64,000 nt of DNA from Magnetococcales bacterium (lineage in GTDB: Bacteria; Pseudomonadota; Magnetococcia; Magnetococcales; Magnetaquicoccaceae), in assembly GCA_015231755.1 (NCBI GenBank), contig JADGAZ010000019.1, positions 1-64,000 of the forward strand, written 5' to 3'. Each line of letters starts with the position of its first letter. The stretch's first letter is position 1. Positions 17,734-27,038 of the stretch are shown here, one piece after another. Made by a program: the position numbers and the translations under genes. Under the pieces are notes generated by a model, which made no database searches, had not been told where the DNA came from, and saw only the letters and a list, made by a program, of their open reading frames with translations.

Positions 17734-19674
17734 TCAGGCGGTGGGCTGACGTTCGTCAATGAGCTTCTGCACCACACCCGGATCCGCCAAAGTGGTGGTA
17801 TCGCCCATGTTTTCGAGTTCGTTGGCCGCGATCTTGCGCAGAATGCGACGCATGATCTTGCCGGAACGGGTCTTGGGCAGACCGGGAGCCCATTGCATCA
17901 CGTCGATATGGGCGATGGGACCGATCTCCTTGCGGACCAGGGCACCCAGCTCCTTGCGCAGGGCGTCCGACGGCTCCTCGCCGACCATCAACGTCACGAA
18001 GGCATAGATGCCCTGCCCCTTGATGGCGTGGGGATAACCGACCACAGCGGCCTCGGCGACCTTTTCGTGCAGCACGAGGGCGGATTCAATCTCCGCCGTA
18101 CCCAGATTGTGGCCGGAGACGATGATGATGTCATCGACGCGACCGGTGATCCAGTGATAGCCATCCTCGTCGCGACGGCAGCCGTCGCCGGGGAAGTAAC
18201 GTCCCGGATAGGCGGCGAAATAGGTGTTGAAGAAACGCTGATGATCACCGTAGACCGTGCGCATCATGCCCGGCCAGGGACGGGCGATGGTGAGAATGCC
18301 GGTGGTGGCTCCTTCCTGCAACACACCTTTTTCGTCCACGATCTCCGGAATGATGCCGAAGAAGGGCAGCGTGGCCGAACCGGGTTTGGTGGGGGTGGCA
18401 CCAGGCAACGGGGTGATGAGAATACCACCGGTTTCGGTTTGCCACCAGGTATCCACGATGGGGCAACGGCCCTGACCCACGGTGTGATAATACCACTCCC
18501 AGGCTTCGGGATTGATGGGTTCACCCACGGAACCCAACAGACGCAGGGAGGAACGGCTGGTGCTGTTGACAAAGGCATCGCCCTGGGCCATCAGAGAACG
18601 GATGGCGGTGGGGGCGGTATAGAAAATATTGACCTGATGCTTGTCGATCACCTGCCAGAAGCGGGAAGCGTCCGGATAGGTGGGAATGCCCTCGAACATC
18701 AAGGTGATACCGCCATTGGACAAAGGCCCATAGACGATGTAGCTGTGACCGGTGATCCAGCCCACATCGGCGGTACACCAATAAACATCCCCTTCGTGAT
18801 AGTCGAAGATGTAACGATGGGTGATGGAGGCGTAGAGAATATAACCACCCGTGGTGTGCAGCACCCCTTTGGGCTTGCCGGTGGAACCGGAGGTGTAGAG
18901 GATGAACAACGGATCCTCGGCTTCCATGGGTTCAGCCGGGCAGACCGGATCGGCGGCGGCGATGGCGTCGTGATACCAGACATCCCGGGTCGGATCCATG
19001 GGAACATTGCCACCGGTCAGACGGACCGTGAAAACGGTGTGAACCGACGGGCATACCTTGACCGCCTCATCCACATTGACCCGCAACGGAATTTTCTTGG
19101 CACCGCGCACCCCTTCGTCGGCGGTGACCACCGCGCAACTGGTGGCATCCTGGATACGATCCTTGAGGGACTCCGGGGAAAAGCCGCCAAATACCACCGA
19201 ATGGACCGCGCCGATGCGGGTACAAGCCAGCATGGCCACGGCGGCTTCGGGGATCATCGGCATATAAATGCAGACCCGATCACCCCTTTTGATATTGCGC
19301 GCCTTCATGGCGTTGGCGAAACGGCACACCTCTTCGTGCAACTGACGATAGGTGATTTTTTTTGAATTGTTGGGATCATCTCCTTCCCAGATGATGGCGG
19401 TCTGATCGCCCCGGGTCTCCAGGTGGCGATCCAGACAGTTGTAGGAGACATTGAGTTGGGCGCCATCGAACCAGCGGATATGGGCTTTGTTGAAATCCCA
19501 ATCCATTACCGTGTCCCACTTCTTGAACCAGTGAATGAACTGATCCGCCTGCTCGGCCCAGAAACCTTCAGGATCCTGAATCGAACGGGCATACATAGCA
19601 TCGTATTGTTCCCGGTTGATCAGTGCGTTGGAAGCGATCTGGGGGGGAACGGAATAGATTTTGTCACTGCTCAT
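17734..19674 (-). CDS. acs: Acetyl-CoA synthetase (AMP-forming)
   Basis: A 646-residue cytosolic enzyme that makes acetyl-CoA from acetate, ATP and CoA. It is full length. The adenylate-forming motifs are present: [11 protein letters not shown] (~265), WWQTETG (~415), the [11 protein letters not shown] region (~500) and the acetylatable Lys in [11 protein letters not shown] (~610). One oddity is that the motif normally reading GHR(L/M)GTAEIE is [10 protein letters not shown], with Asn in place of the conserved Arg near the nucleotide. AAGGAG precedes the ATG. Upstream are paired direct repeats. It heads the acetate operon that continues through yjcH, actP and the sensing genes. Confidence 0.96.
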   Translation of the reverse strand: MSSDKIYSVPPQIASNALINREQYDAMYARSIQDPEGFWAEQADQFIHWFKKWDTVMDWDFNKAHIRWFDGAQLNVSYNCLDRHLETRGDQTAIIWEGDDPNNSKKITYRQLHEEVCRFANAMKARNIKRGDRVCIYMPMIPEAAVAMLACTRIGAVHSVVFGGFSPESLKDRIQDATSCAVVTADEGVRGAKKIPLRVNVDEAVKVCPSVHTVFTVRLTGGNVPMDPTRDVWYHDAIAAADPVCPAEPMEAEDPLFILYTSGSTGKPKGVLHTTGGYILYASITHRYIFDYHEGDVYWCTADVGWITGHSYIVYGPLSNGGITLMFEGIPTYPDASRFWQVIDKHQVNIFYTAPTAIRSLMAQGDAFVNSTSRSSLRLLGSVGEPINPEAWEWYYHTVGQGRCPIVDTWWQTETGGILITPLPGATPTKPGSATLPFFGIIPEIVDEKGVLQEGATTGILTIARPWPGMMRTVYGDHQRFFNTYFAAYPGRYFPGDGCRRDEDGYHWITGRVDDIIIVSGHNLGTAEIESALVLHEKVAEAAVVGYPHAIKGQGIYAFVTLMVGEEPSDALRKELGALVRKEIGPIAHIDVMQWAPGLPKTRSGKIMRRILRKIAANELENMGDTTTLADPGVVQKLIDERQPTA

Positions 19675-19754
19675 ACCATTGTCTCCTTGTAACGTGCTTT
19701 GCTCGGATGGTGATTGTTGGAAGTTTCATTTCCTCGGTTACAACCGGCAGTGCA

Positions 19755-19760
19755 ATTATG
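19755..19760 (-). promoter_or_regulatory. Candidate -10 element of the acs promoter
   Basis: CATAAT on the minus strand (five of six consensus bases) lies about 80 bp before the acs start. No good -35 hexamer is correctly spaced. One of the direct repeats lies where the -35 should be, which suggests activator dependence. Confidence 0.35.
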
Positions 19761-19771
19761 GAAAGATTATC

Positions 19772-19833
19772 ATGATGCAATGCAACATAACCCTGTGGAA
19801 AAATATGATGCAATGCAACACAACCCCCTGGAA
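19772..19833 (-). repeat. Two direct repeats upstream of acs (possible activator sites)
   Basis: The 16-base sequence ATGATGCAATGCAACA (plus strand) occurs exactly at 19772-19787 and 19805-19820. The following 13 bases are also similar, so the full unit is about 29 bp (26 of 29 identical). The 33-bp period equals about three helical turns, so both copies face the same side of the DNA, just upstream of the candidate -10. This fits a pair of regulator sites for acs. Confidence 0.6.
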
Positions 19834-20394
19834 TCCCCCGGGATCTCTAGGCTTTCCGTCTTGAATCCGCCAAGAAATGCACTCGTTCTGACCGCACAAC
19901 GAGTATCCCGCCCTCACGGGACGAATTAATACGGGAAGATTATTGGCTTGTCAAAGTCAAATCGCGCACCCTCCTTTTCCTCCAATATAGAATATCACTT
20001 CTCAGGTTGGTAGAGACCGTCCATGGAACCACCATCAGGGAGCGCAACAGTCACTTCCCTTAATCAAGATTCCAAAAAAATTTCATGTTATTTCAAGGCA
20101 AGGTCGCAATCAGCGGCGCAGGCGACAAGGGAGTTCAGACGGAATTAATACATATTCTAAATGTAAAATACGGAAATAATGCAAAATTGGCAAACCATTC
20201 AGCATCCCCCCCTGGGATCGTCCGAACGGGTCATGAAGAAGACGGATGTGTCAACCACACCTGGAAGATGAAAAGCAGACAGGCGCTGTCGATCGACAGG
20301 CCCGGATCCCACGTACCGGCTCATTTCCACGGACTCCCCCTTTCCACGGAAAAAACATCATGAAAGCTGTAACCTACTCAAGACTCCATCAATG
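19834..20394. other. Intergenic region upstream of acs, no convincing gene
   Basis: About 560 bp between the acs repeats and the DUF3592 gene. A 92-codon plus-strand open frame (20085-20363) has no ribosome site and unconvincing composition, so it is not called. The DNA is more AT-rich than its surroundings. No RNA gene or terminator with a T-run was recognised. Confidence 0.5.
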
Positions 20395-21033
20395 TCACGA
20401 TCTCGACTGGATAGGCCCCTCTTCTTGCAGGCCCAGAAAATAATGCACGGCCAGACAGAGCATGCCCATTACCATAAAAATCAAACTGCCCCCAGCCGAG
20501 GGAGTCGTCTCCAGCACCGACTCATCCGGTTGGTCCGGATTGAAAGCGACCAGCACCTGTTTGCCCTCCGGATAGCGTTGCACCACCCGTTGGGCGAAAT
20601 CCCGAAACAAAAACAGTTGATCACCGAGACCAAATTCGACACGATCGCTACGATAATTTTTCTTGTCAAAGGTGTAGCCGTACTCCACACGTGTCACATA
20701 AAAAAAACGCTCAAAACGCCCCGACAGCTTGCTTTTATCGACAACCAAGGCAGACTGGACGATGGTACCCTCGACGATCGGCCAGGATTTGCTCTCCAGG
20801 GAGCGATGCCAGGGATAATAACCACTGGTGATCAGAAAGCCCCCCATGACCAACAACAAAAAACGCAACAACATGATGATCCTGTTTTCCCGAACGGGTG
20901 GTGGAGCGAGGGGAGTGCGCTTTTGAAAGGAGTGTCCGGGAGGTGCTCCCGAAGGTCCATCATGGTCGTCGCCCATGAGAACCAGGGAGCGCCAGTCAAC
21001 CAGATCGGTTCCACGAAATTGCTGCATGATCAT
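20395..21033 (-). CDS. DUF3592 domain membrane protein
   Basis: A 212-residue protein. A polar ~50-residue start precedes a transmembrane helix (~53-72, IIMLLRFLLLVMGGFLITSG). A periplasmic-type domain follows with the DUF3592 pattern: WPIVEGTIVQS, a Tyr-rich strand with VEYGYTFDKKNYRSDRV, then YPEGKQVLVAFNPDQPDESVLE. It ends in a second helix (~185-203). The function of the family is unknown. AAGGAG lies seven bases before the ATG. It follows citrate synthase on the same strand by 60 bp and is probably co-transcribed with it. Confidence 0.8.
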   Translation of the reverse strand: MIMQQFRGTDLVDWRSLVLMGDDHDGPSGAPPGHSFQKRTPLAPPPVRENRIIMLLRFLLLVMGGFLITSGYYPWHRSLESKSWPIVEGTIVQSALVVDKSKLSGRFERFFYVTRVEYGYTFDKKNYRSDRVEFGLGDQLFLFRDFAQRVVQRYPEGKQVLVAFNPDQPDESVLETTPSAGGSLIFMVMGMLCLAVHYFLGLQEEGPIQSRS

Positions 21034-21092
21034 GGGATGACTCCTTGGAAAAAAACGGCACGATCCACCACCCGTCCGGGATCCCGGCTAGG

Positions 21093-22388
21093 TCACGACG
21101 CTTTGTAGTCACTCCCGACATCGCGACGCTTGTGACCCGTATACAACTGTCTGGGACGACCGATGCCTTCGTCCGTACCGATCATTTCGTTCCACTGAGC
21201 GATCCAGCCCACGCAACGGGAGACCGCAAAAATCACGGTGAACATGTTGGTGGGAATGCCCATGGCGGAAAGAATCACACCCGAATAAAAGTCCACATTG
21301 GGATAAAGCTTCTTGCGGACAAAATACTCGTCTTCCAGGGCGATCTTTTCCAGTTCCAACGCGACATGGAACAACGGATCATCCCCATGACCCAATTCTT
21401 CGAGCACTTCCCTGGCCGTCTTGCGCAAGATGATCGCGCGGGGATCGTAATGCTTGTAAACCCGATGACCGAATCCCATCAACCGGAAGGGGTCATTGGG
21501 ATCCTTGGCCCGTTTGATGAACTCGGGGATGCGCTCCACGCTGCCGATTTCGTTCAACATCTTCAGGACCGCCTCGTTGGCGCCACCGTGGGCCGGACCC
21601 CAAAGAGAACCGACACCCGCCGAAATCGCGGCAAAGGGATTGGCCTGGGAAGAACCGGCCAGTCTCACGGTGGAAGTGGAGGCGTTCTGCTCATGATCGG
21701 CGTGCAGGATCATGATCTGTTCCATGGCGCGGGCCAGGGTCGGGGAGACCTTGTATTCACCGCAGGGTGTGGCCAACATCATGTGCAGGAAGTTTTCGGC
21801 GTAACCCAGATCGTTGCGGGGATAGATGAATGGCTGCCCCATATAATACTTATAAGCCGCCGCCGCGATGGTCGGCATCTTGGCGATGATCCGGAAGGCC
21901 GAAACCAGACGATGACGGGGATTACGGATGTCCAGGGAGTCATGATAGAAGGCGGACAGGGCACCCACCACACCCACCACGATGGCCATGGGATGGGCGT
22001 CACGACGGAAACCACGATACATTTGCAGCAATTGTTCATGCATCATGGTATGGTTGAGAACAATCTTCCGGAATTCGGTACTTTCCTGGAGGGTAGGCAA
22101 TTCGCCGTTGAGCAGCAGGTAACACACCTCCAGATGATCACATTTTTCCACCAACTGCTCCACCGGATAACCCCGATAAAGCAGAATGCCCTCTTCACCA
22201 TCAATGAACGTAATCCGACTGCTGCATGACGCCGTGGAACGGAAACCGGGATCCAAGGTAAACAGACCCAATTCCTGGTACAAGCGGGAGATATCGAAGA
22301 CATCCGGTCCCTCGGTGCCGTGCAGGATGGGAAATTCGGCTTCGCGATTGGTACGATTGTCACGAATGGTGATGGTATTTCTGGACAT
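21093..22388 (-). CDS. gltA: Citrate synthase (type II)
   Basis: A 431-residue cytosolic enzyme condensing acetyl-CoA and oxaloacetate. The catalytic motifs are present: GPAHGGANE (His ~268), [13 protein letters not shown] (His ~309) and the Asp in YPNVDFYSG (~365). The N-terminal beta domain and length match hexameric type II enzymes such as E. coli GltA. The start at 22388 has AAGGAG; the longer open frame adds 23 residues without a site. In a genome that also encodes KorAB and a fumarate reductase-like complex, this enzyme could run forward in an oxidative cycle or in reverse as the citrate-cleaving step. Sequence cannot decide. Confidence 0.95.
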   Translation of the reverse strand: MSRNTITIRDNRTNREAEFPILHGTEGPDVFDISRLYQELGLFTLDPGFRSTASCSSRITFIDGEEGILLYRGYPVEQLVEKCDHLEVCYLLLNGELPTLQESTEFRKIVLNHTMMHEQLLQMYRGFRRDAHPMAIVVGVVGALSAFYHDSLDIRNPRHRLVSAFRIIAKMPTIAAAAYKYYMGQPFIYPRNDLGYAENFLHMMLATPCGEYKVSPTLARAMEQIMILHADHEQNASTSTVRLAGSSQANPFAAISAGVGSLWGPAHGGANEAVLKMLNEIGSVERIPEFIKRAKDPNDPFRLMGFGHRVYKHYDPRAIILRKTAREVLEELGHGDDPLFHVALELEKIALEDEYFVRKKLYPNVDFYSGVILSAMGIPTNMFTVIFAVSRCVGWIAQWNEMIGTDEGIGRPRQLYTGHKRRDVGSDYKAS

Positions 22389-22476
22389 CAAGTCTCTCCT
22401 TCGTGGTGCCTTGGCGATCAAAATGGATGGAAGTTGGGCTTGATCCGGTTCCTTCATGAACCGGGAAAAAAAGAAA

Positions 22477-23613
22477 TCATTCCGGACACTCTCCCAGACG
22501 GCTCAGTTCATGCACCCGGGAGACCAGACGCCTCCAGGCAAACGACGCCGGACCATCCGGACAGGCTTCATCAAGGGCCACGTGACCATGGACCCGGATC
22601 GGGATGCGGTGTTCATAGAGCAGATCCACCAGCACCACAAAACGCATGGCGGCATCGGCATCATCGGCGGTGAGTCCCGGCAGACCGGAGATGATGACCG
22701 CTTTCGCCTGGGAACAGAGATTCATGTATTCGGCCCGCCCCAGCATGGCGTTGCACAACGCCTCGAAGCCGAACCAGAACACGCCGTTTTCCAACCCCCG
22801 GACCGGCACCGTGGTGTGACGCAGCACAATGGACGACGGATGCGGCGCGGTACCGGTCATCTGGGCAAAACACGCCTCGGCGGAATGGGTCATGCCCTGA
22901 CCCGCCTTTCCCGGAACCCGACGTCTCCAATCCACGCCATGAGCCAGTTCGCACACCTGGATGCGACTTTTCAGCCGTTCGATAAAGGGCAGCACGCTGG
23001 CACGATTGAAGCCATCCTGAAACAGATGATCCGGCGCCCAGTTGCTGGTGGCGCACAAGGTGACTCCACAATGGTGCAGAGCGGAAAGCAGACGCCCCAA
23101 CAGCACCCCATCGGCGATGGTGGTGATATAAAACTCGTCGAAACACAACAGACGGGCCTCAGCCGAGATCAGGCTGGCCACGTACAGCACCAGATCGACG
23201 CGGCCCGGAGGCTTGGCCTGATGCAACCGATGGTGCAACTCTTCCATGAAAGGATGGAAATGGACCCGACGTTTTTCCGTGATCGGCACGCTGTCGAAGA
23301 GCCATTGCATCAACAAGGATTTGCCCCGTCCTACATCTCCGTGCAGATAGACCCCGCGTATATCCGGCAAATCCCCATCCACGCCGCGCCACACCTCCAC
23401 GCCGCGCCAAACGACCCGCCGCACCGGCAACGCCACGGCCTGGGCCACCTGATCCATCAAAGGCAGGACCGCTTCTTGTACGGAATCCCTTTGAATCGAT
23501 CCGCTTGCCAGCGCACGCTGCCAATGACGACTCGGCATGTCGCAGCCATTCCCGGCATCCAGATCGGTCGGTTTCTCTTCCCACGAAGACAACGCACGGG
23601 AAAATCCGGACAT
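22477..23613 (-). CDS. zapE: AFG1/ZapE-family ATPase
   Basis: About 378 residues from the ATG at 23613. Family similarity starts at [15 protein letters not shown], so ATG 23538 is an alternative start; neither has a strong ribosome site. Walker A is in [16 protein letters not shown] (~107), the family motif [14 protein letters not shown] follows, and Walker B is in [15 protein letters not shown] (~163). A sensor-like stretch ([15 protein letters not shown]) comes after. ZapE acts at the division ring in E. coli, and AFG1 is a mitochondrial quality-control ATPase. It lies 88 bp upstream of citrate synthase on the same strand. Confidence 0.88.
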   Translation of the reverse strand: MSGFSRALSSWEEKPTDLDAGNGCDMPSRHWQRALASGSIQRDSVQEAVLPLMDQVAQAVALPVRRVVWRGVEVWRGVDGDLPDIRGVYLHGDVGRGKSLLMQWLFDSVPITEKRRVHFHPFMEELHHRLHQAKPPGRVDLVLYVASLISAEARLLCFDEFYITTIADGVLLGRLLSALHHCGVTLCATSNWAPDHLFQDGFNRASVLPFIERLKSRIQVCELAHGVDWRRRVPGKAGQGMTHSAEACFAQMTGTAPHPSSIVLRHTTVPVRGLENGVFWFGFEALCNAMLGRAEYMNLCSQAKAVIISGLPGLTADDADAAMRFVVLVDLLYEHRIPIRVHGHVALDEACPDGPASFAWRRLVSRVHELSRLGECPE

Positions 23614-24016
23614 GTTGGCCACCCCCAGAGTTGACAATCCACACCGACAATCAAAAGATCGATCAAAAAAGGTCATTGACGGGAATCGGTACCCTTGTCG
23701 TGCAGGGTCACGGGAATTACAGCAACCCATCAAGCATCAGACACTGCTAATATCAAAAGAATCGAATATTAGAACAATCTGATAAATACTTTCTCAGAAT
23801 CAGGATGCAATCGATGCTGGACTTCACCCAATCGCGGAGAGATGATACACGAAAGCCGTGGCGATCAGAAGCAGTTTATTGCGACGCAGCAATTTTTTTT
23901 CCCACTATCTCCGATACGGTTGGCATGATGATGACGCGCTCCATTATCGGAAATGAACCACCGGAACTCGCTGTGTTATAGAGTGAAAAAATTTTTGCGG
24001 TGCATCATAGTTCCTC
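23614..24016. other. Divergent intergenic region, no gene seen
   Basis: About 400 bp between zapE and the reductive-carbon operon, more AT-rich than the genes on either side. It should hold the zapE-gltA promoter (minus) and the operon promoter (plus). No convincing open frame, RNA gene or repeat was found. Confidence 0.5.
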
Positions 24017-24046
24017 TTGACTTTGTTCTCGCACCACTGCTAGGCT
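24017..24046 (+). promoter_or_regulatory. Candidate promoter of the Kor/fumarate-reductase operon
   Basis: TTGACT (24017-24022) and an extended -10, TGC TAGGCT (24041-24046), are separated by 18 bp. They lie about 65 bp before the first start codon. The -10 hexamer is weak but preceded by TGn. Confidence 0.45.
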
Positions 24047-24111
24047 CAACACCCATCCAGACTTGATTGGATGCAAGATATCCCGTCCCTATTGTTCGTT
24101 GGATGGTGTCC

Positions 24112-25923
24112 ATGCGCGGCGATCACGTAAGCAATGAAAAGACCGATCCTTCCCCAGATGAAAATGGGCAAGGAACCATTCACTATTCTGACGATCCACG
24201 GGATGCAGGTTGGGTCCGTCAGAACATTCCCTGTCAAACCGCGTGTCCGGCGGGCACCAATGTTCCGGCTTACATCCGGGCCATCGCGGACGGTCGGCAC
24301 GGCGAGGCCTACGAGATCAACCGGGAGGCCAATGTACTACCCGGCGTCCTCGGACGGATCTGTTCGCGTCCTTGCGAGTCAGCCTGTCGCCATGGTTGGG
24401 CGGGCAACGGCGATCCGGTCGGAATCTGCAATCTCAAGCGTTCCGCCGCCGACATGAAGGATGCGCGTCATCGCATCACCGAACGGCTCTACGCCCCGAC
24501 CGGCAAACGGGTCGCGGTGGTGGGTGCCGGTCCCGCCGGTGTGGCGGCGGCCTACGATCTCTCCCTGCTCGGCCACGATGTGGTGATCTTCGAGCGGGAA
24601 GAAAAACCGGGTGGCATGCTGCGCTATGGCATTCCGGAATTTCGTCTGCCCCGTCCACTGCTGGAAATCGAACTGCACAACGCCTTGCGCCTCGGGGTGC
24701 AACTGCGCACCGGGGTGACGGTGGGCGCGGGCAAAGGAGCGACACGGGTTTCGACCCTGCTGTCGGACTTCGACGCCGTGCTGCTGGCCACCGGATGCAT
24801 GGCACCGGTCCATCTGCCGCTGCGGGGTCTGCCGGATGGCACCGACCTCTCCCAGCACTGCCAGGACGTGGAATACGGTCTGGGCTTTCTGGTGGATCTG
24901 CATCGGGGTCAAAACAAACGGGTGGGACGGCGGGTAGCCGTGGTCGGGGCCGGATTCACCGCCCTGGACTGCGCCCGGGTGGCCAAACGCCTCGGGGGGC
25001 AGGAGGTGACCATCCACCTGCGCACCAGTGAAGAATACATCCCGGTCACCAGCGAAGAACTGTTCGAGACCAAACGGGAAGGAATCCGCATCAAGGGTCT
25101 GCGCACGCCGGTGGCGTTGCGTACCGATGAAAACGGCCGACTGATCGGTGTGGAATTCGTTCAGAACCGTCTGGGTGGCTGGCGCGACAACGGTCGTCGT
25201 CTGGCCGCTCCCATCGAAGGATCCGAGTTCGTCGAAGACTGCGATACCCTGATCATCGCCATCGGTCAACGCACCGTGAACGATTTTCTGGACATGCGCG
25301 TGGAAGTGGGCCGCTCCGGCAATGTGCGGATCGCGGAAAACGGCATGACTTCGGTCCATGGACTGTTCGCCGCCGGGGATTATGTCCGGGGAGCGTCCAC
25401 CGCCATCGAAGCCATTGGTCACGCCCGCCAGATGGCCGACAAGATCGACACTTGGCTGGTAGGACGGAAACGGCGTCGGGTGGTCAGCATGGAACCGGTC
25501 GCCGCACCCTTGAGACAGCCGGCCCATGATTTCATTCCCCGGCAGCACATGCCGACCATCCCCCTGCCCGAACGTCAACAACTGAACCGGGAAGTGGAGT
25601 GCGGCTACAACCAGAATCTGGCCTCCGAGGAGGCCAAACGGTGTTATCTGTGTGATCTGCGCTATCAGATCAATGTGGATCGCTGCATCTATTGCCGGGC
25701 CTGCATCGAAGTGGCGCCCCGCAACTGCATCAAACTGGTCCACAATGTGGAAATCCGCGAAGATGGCACCCATGGCCAACTCCAGGAAACCAAGGAGTGG
25801 CAAAAAGTGGCCGCCATCTGGATCGACAACAATGAATGCATCCGGTGCGGTGCCTGCTTCAAGGTCTGCCCCGTGGCCTGCATCTCCATAACCCGCAACC
25901 ATTTCGTCACCGTGGATGGATGA
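24112..25923 (+). CDS. GltD-like FAD/NAD(P) oxidoreductase with C-terminal ferredoxin domain
   Basis: A 603-residue soluble Fe-S flavoprotein. Residues ~35-120 are the GltD-type N-terminal Fe-S domain (IPCQTACPAGTNVPAYI and GRICSRPCESACRHG). The FAD-binding motif VAVVGAGPAGVAAAYDL (~138) and NAD(P)-binding motif VAVVGAGFTALDCARVA (~280) follow; the FAD domain ends with FAAGDY (~420). The last ~75 residues hold a two-cluster ferredoxin. Motif 1 is CIYCRACIEVAP, with Ala in place of the fourth Cys; motif 2 is the normal CIRCGACFKVCP. ATG 24112 follows GGATGG. It heads the operon and probably moves electrons between NAD(P)H and ferredoxin or the Kor/fumarate-reductase enzymes. It is not next to a GltA/GltB large glutamate synthase subunit. 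Confidence 0.85.
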   Translation: MRGDHVSNEKTDPSPDENGQGTIHYSDDPRDAGWVRQNIPCQTACPAGTNVPAYIRAIADGRHGEAYEINREANVLPGVLGRICSRPCESACRHGWAGNGDPVGICNLKRSAADMKDARHRITERLYAPTGKRVAVVGAGPAGVAAAYDLSLLGHDVVIFEREEKPGGMLRYGIPEFRLPRPLLEIELHNALRLGVQLRTGVTVGAGKGATRVSTLLSDFDAVLLATGCMAPVHLPLRGLPDGTDLSQHCQDVEYGLGFLVDLHRGQNKRVGRRVAVVGAGFTALDCARVAKRLGGQEVTIHLRTSEEYIPVTSEELFETKREGIRIKGLRTPVALRTDENGRLIGVEFVQNRLGGWRDNGRRLAAPIEGSEFVEDCDTLIIAIGQRTVNDFLDMRVEVGRSGNVRIAENGMTSVHGLFAAGDYVRGASTAIEAIGHARQMADKIDTWLVGRKRRRVVSMEPVAAPLRQPAHDFIPRQHMPTIPLPERQQLNREVECGYNQNLASEEAKRCYLCDLRYQINVDRCIYCRACIEVAPRNCIKLVHNVEIREDGTHGQLQETKEWQKVAAIWIDNNECIRCGACFKVCPVACISITRNHFVTVDG

Positions 25924-25927
25924 TGCC

Positions 25928-26989
25928 ATGAACGCTTCCGCCTCCTTAGCAACGGCACCCCGCCGCTATGTGATCATCGGCAATGGCGTGGCCGGGAATC
26001 AGGCCGCCGAACTGCTCCGGGAACGGGACCCGGAGTGCCAGGTGACCATCATCACCAACAGTCGGTTGCTCTTTTACAACCGGTATCTGCTGCCCCAACT
26101 GTTCAAGGGCCACCAGAGTTGGCATGCCTTTCTGGCCAATCCGCCGGAATACTATGTCAAAAACCGCATCAAGGTGCTGCGGGACTGTCGTGTGGTCAGC
26201 GTGGACACCCGCAACAAACAGGTCAAACTGGCCCACAACGAGCCGGTCTCCTACGATGCCCTGCTGGTGGCCACCGGTGGACGGGGTCACCTGCCGGAAG
26301 AACTGGTGGAATGCCGCCATCTTTTCCACCACTTCGGCACCTACGAGGCGGCCCTGGCCACGCGCAAGGCCCTGCCCGAAAAGGGTACGGTGGTGATGCT
26401 CGGCGGTGACATGATCGGGCTGGATCTGGCCCGGACCCTGTTGTCCATCGAATGCCGGGTGATTCTCGTCACCCACGAATCCACCTTCTGGCCCCATCAG
26501 CTTTCCGCCAACGAGCGGAGCGATGCCCTGGCCACACTGGAAAAAATGGGCATCGAGCTGATCGATGGTGATGCCCGAGGCGGTGTCACCTCCGTCGAGG
26601 CGGGCGCGCCGGGACTGCCCAGCCGTCGGGTGATCTTCCGTCAAGGTGGCGATGTCTACGGTGATGTGGTGATGCCCTTTTATGGCCTGACTCCCTTGGT
26701 AGAGTTCATGGTGGGATCGGGTACGGATATCGAACGGGGCCTGCTGGTCAACACCGGTCTGCGCACCAGCGATCCCCATGTCTACGCCGCCGGAGACGTG
26801 TGCCAGATCTGGTCGGAACAAGACCACGCCTATCGTTTCTATTATGGTTACAAGAATGTCCGTGCCATGGGCGCGGTCGCCGCGATCAATATGACGGGGG
26901 GCCATGAACACTTTGCAACCACCCAGGAAGAGACGCTTGGCCGGGACGGCCAGGGCCACATCGACTCGCCCTTCTGGGCCTACGAGTGA
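25928..26989 (+). CDS. FAD-dependent NAD(P)H oxidoreductase (rubredoxin/nitrite-reductase type)
   Basis: A 353-residue soluble flavoprotein of the pyridine-nucleotide disulfide family without a redox disulfide. The FAD site is YVIIGNGVAGNQAAELL (~15), the FAD-linked VATGG is at ~110, the NAD-binding fold has VVMLGGDMIGLDLARTL (~155), and the end of the FAD domain is VYAAGDVCQIW (~280). A conserved-looking YYGYKN follows. The ATG at 25928 was preferred over 25916 because GGATGG is correctly spaced. It starts 4 bp after the GltD-like gene, so the two are coupled and may form one electron-input unit for KorAB or FrdAB. Confidence 0.83.
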   Translation: MNASASLATAPRRYVIIGNGVAGNQAAELLRERDPECQVTIITNSRLLFYNRYLLPQLFKGHQSWHAFLANPPEYYVKNRIKVLRDCRVVSVDTRNKQVKLAHNEPVSYDALLVATGGRGHLPEELVECRHLFHHFGTYEAALATRKALPEKGTVVMLGGDMIGLDLARTLLSIECRVILVTHESTFWPHQLSANERSDALATLEKMGIELIDGDARGGVTSVEAGAPGLPSRRVIFRQGGDVYGDVVMPFYGLTPLVEFMVGSGTDIERGLLVNTGLRTSDPHVYAAGDVCQIWSEQDHAYRFYYGYKNVRAMGAVAAINMTGGHEHFATTQEETLGRDGQGHIDSPFWAYE

Positions 26990-27038
26990 GACCGCTTCCA
27001 TGGACGCCCCCATCAACGCTCCCAGCGGGAGACCGGTC

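Noticed and set aside
19772-19833. Direct repeats upstream of acs as the start of a CRISPR array
   Set aside because: Only two copies, no regular spacers and no cas gene; the location suits regulator sites.
20085-20363. 92-codon plus-strand frame in the acs upstream region
   Set aside because: No ribosome site, no recognisable pattern, ordinary chance length.
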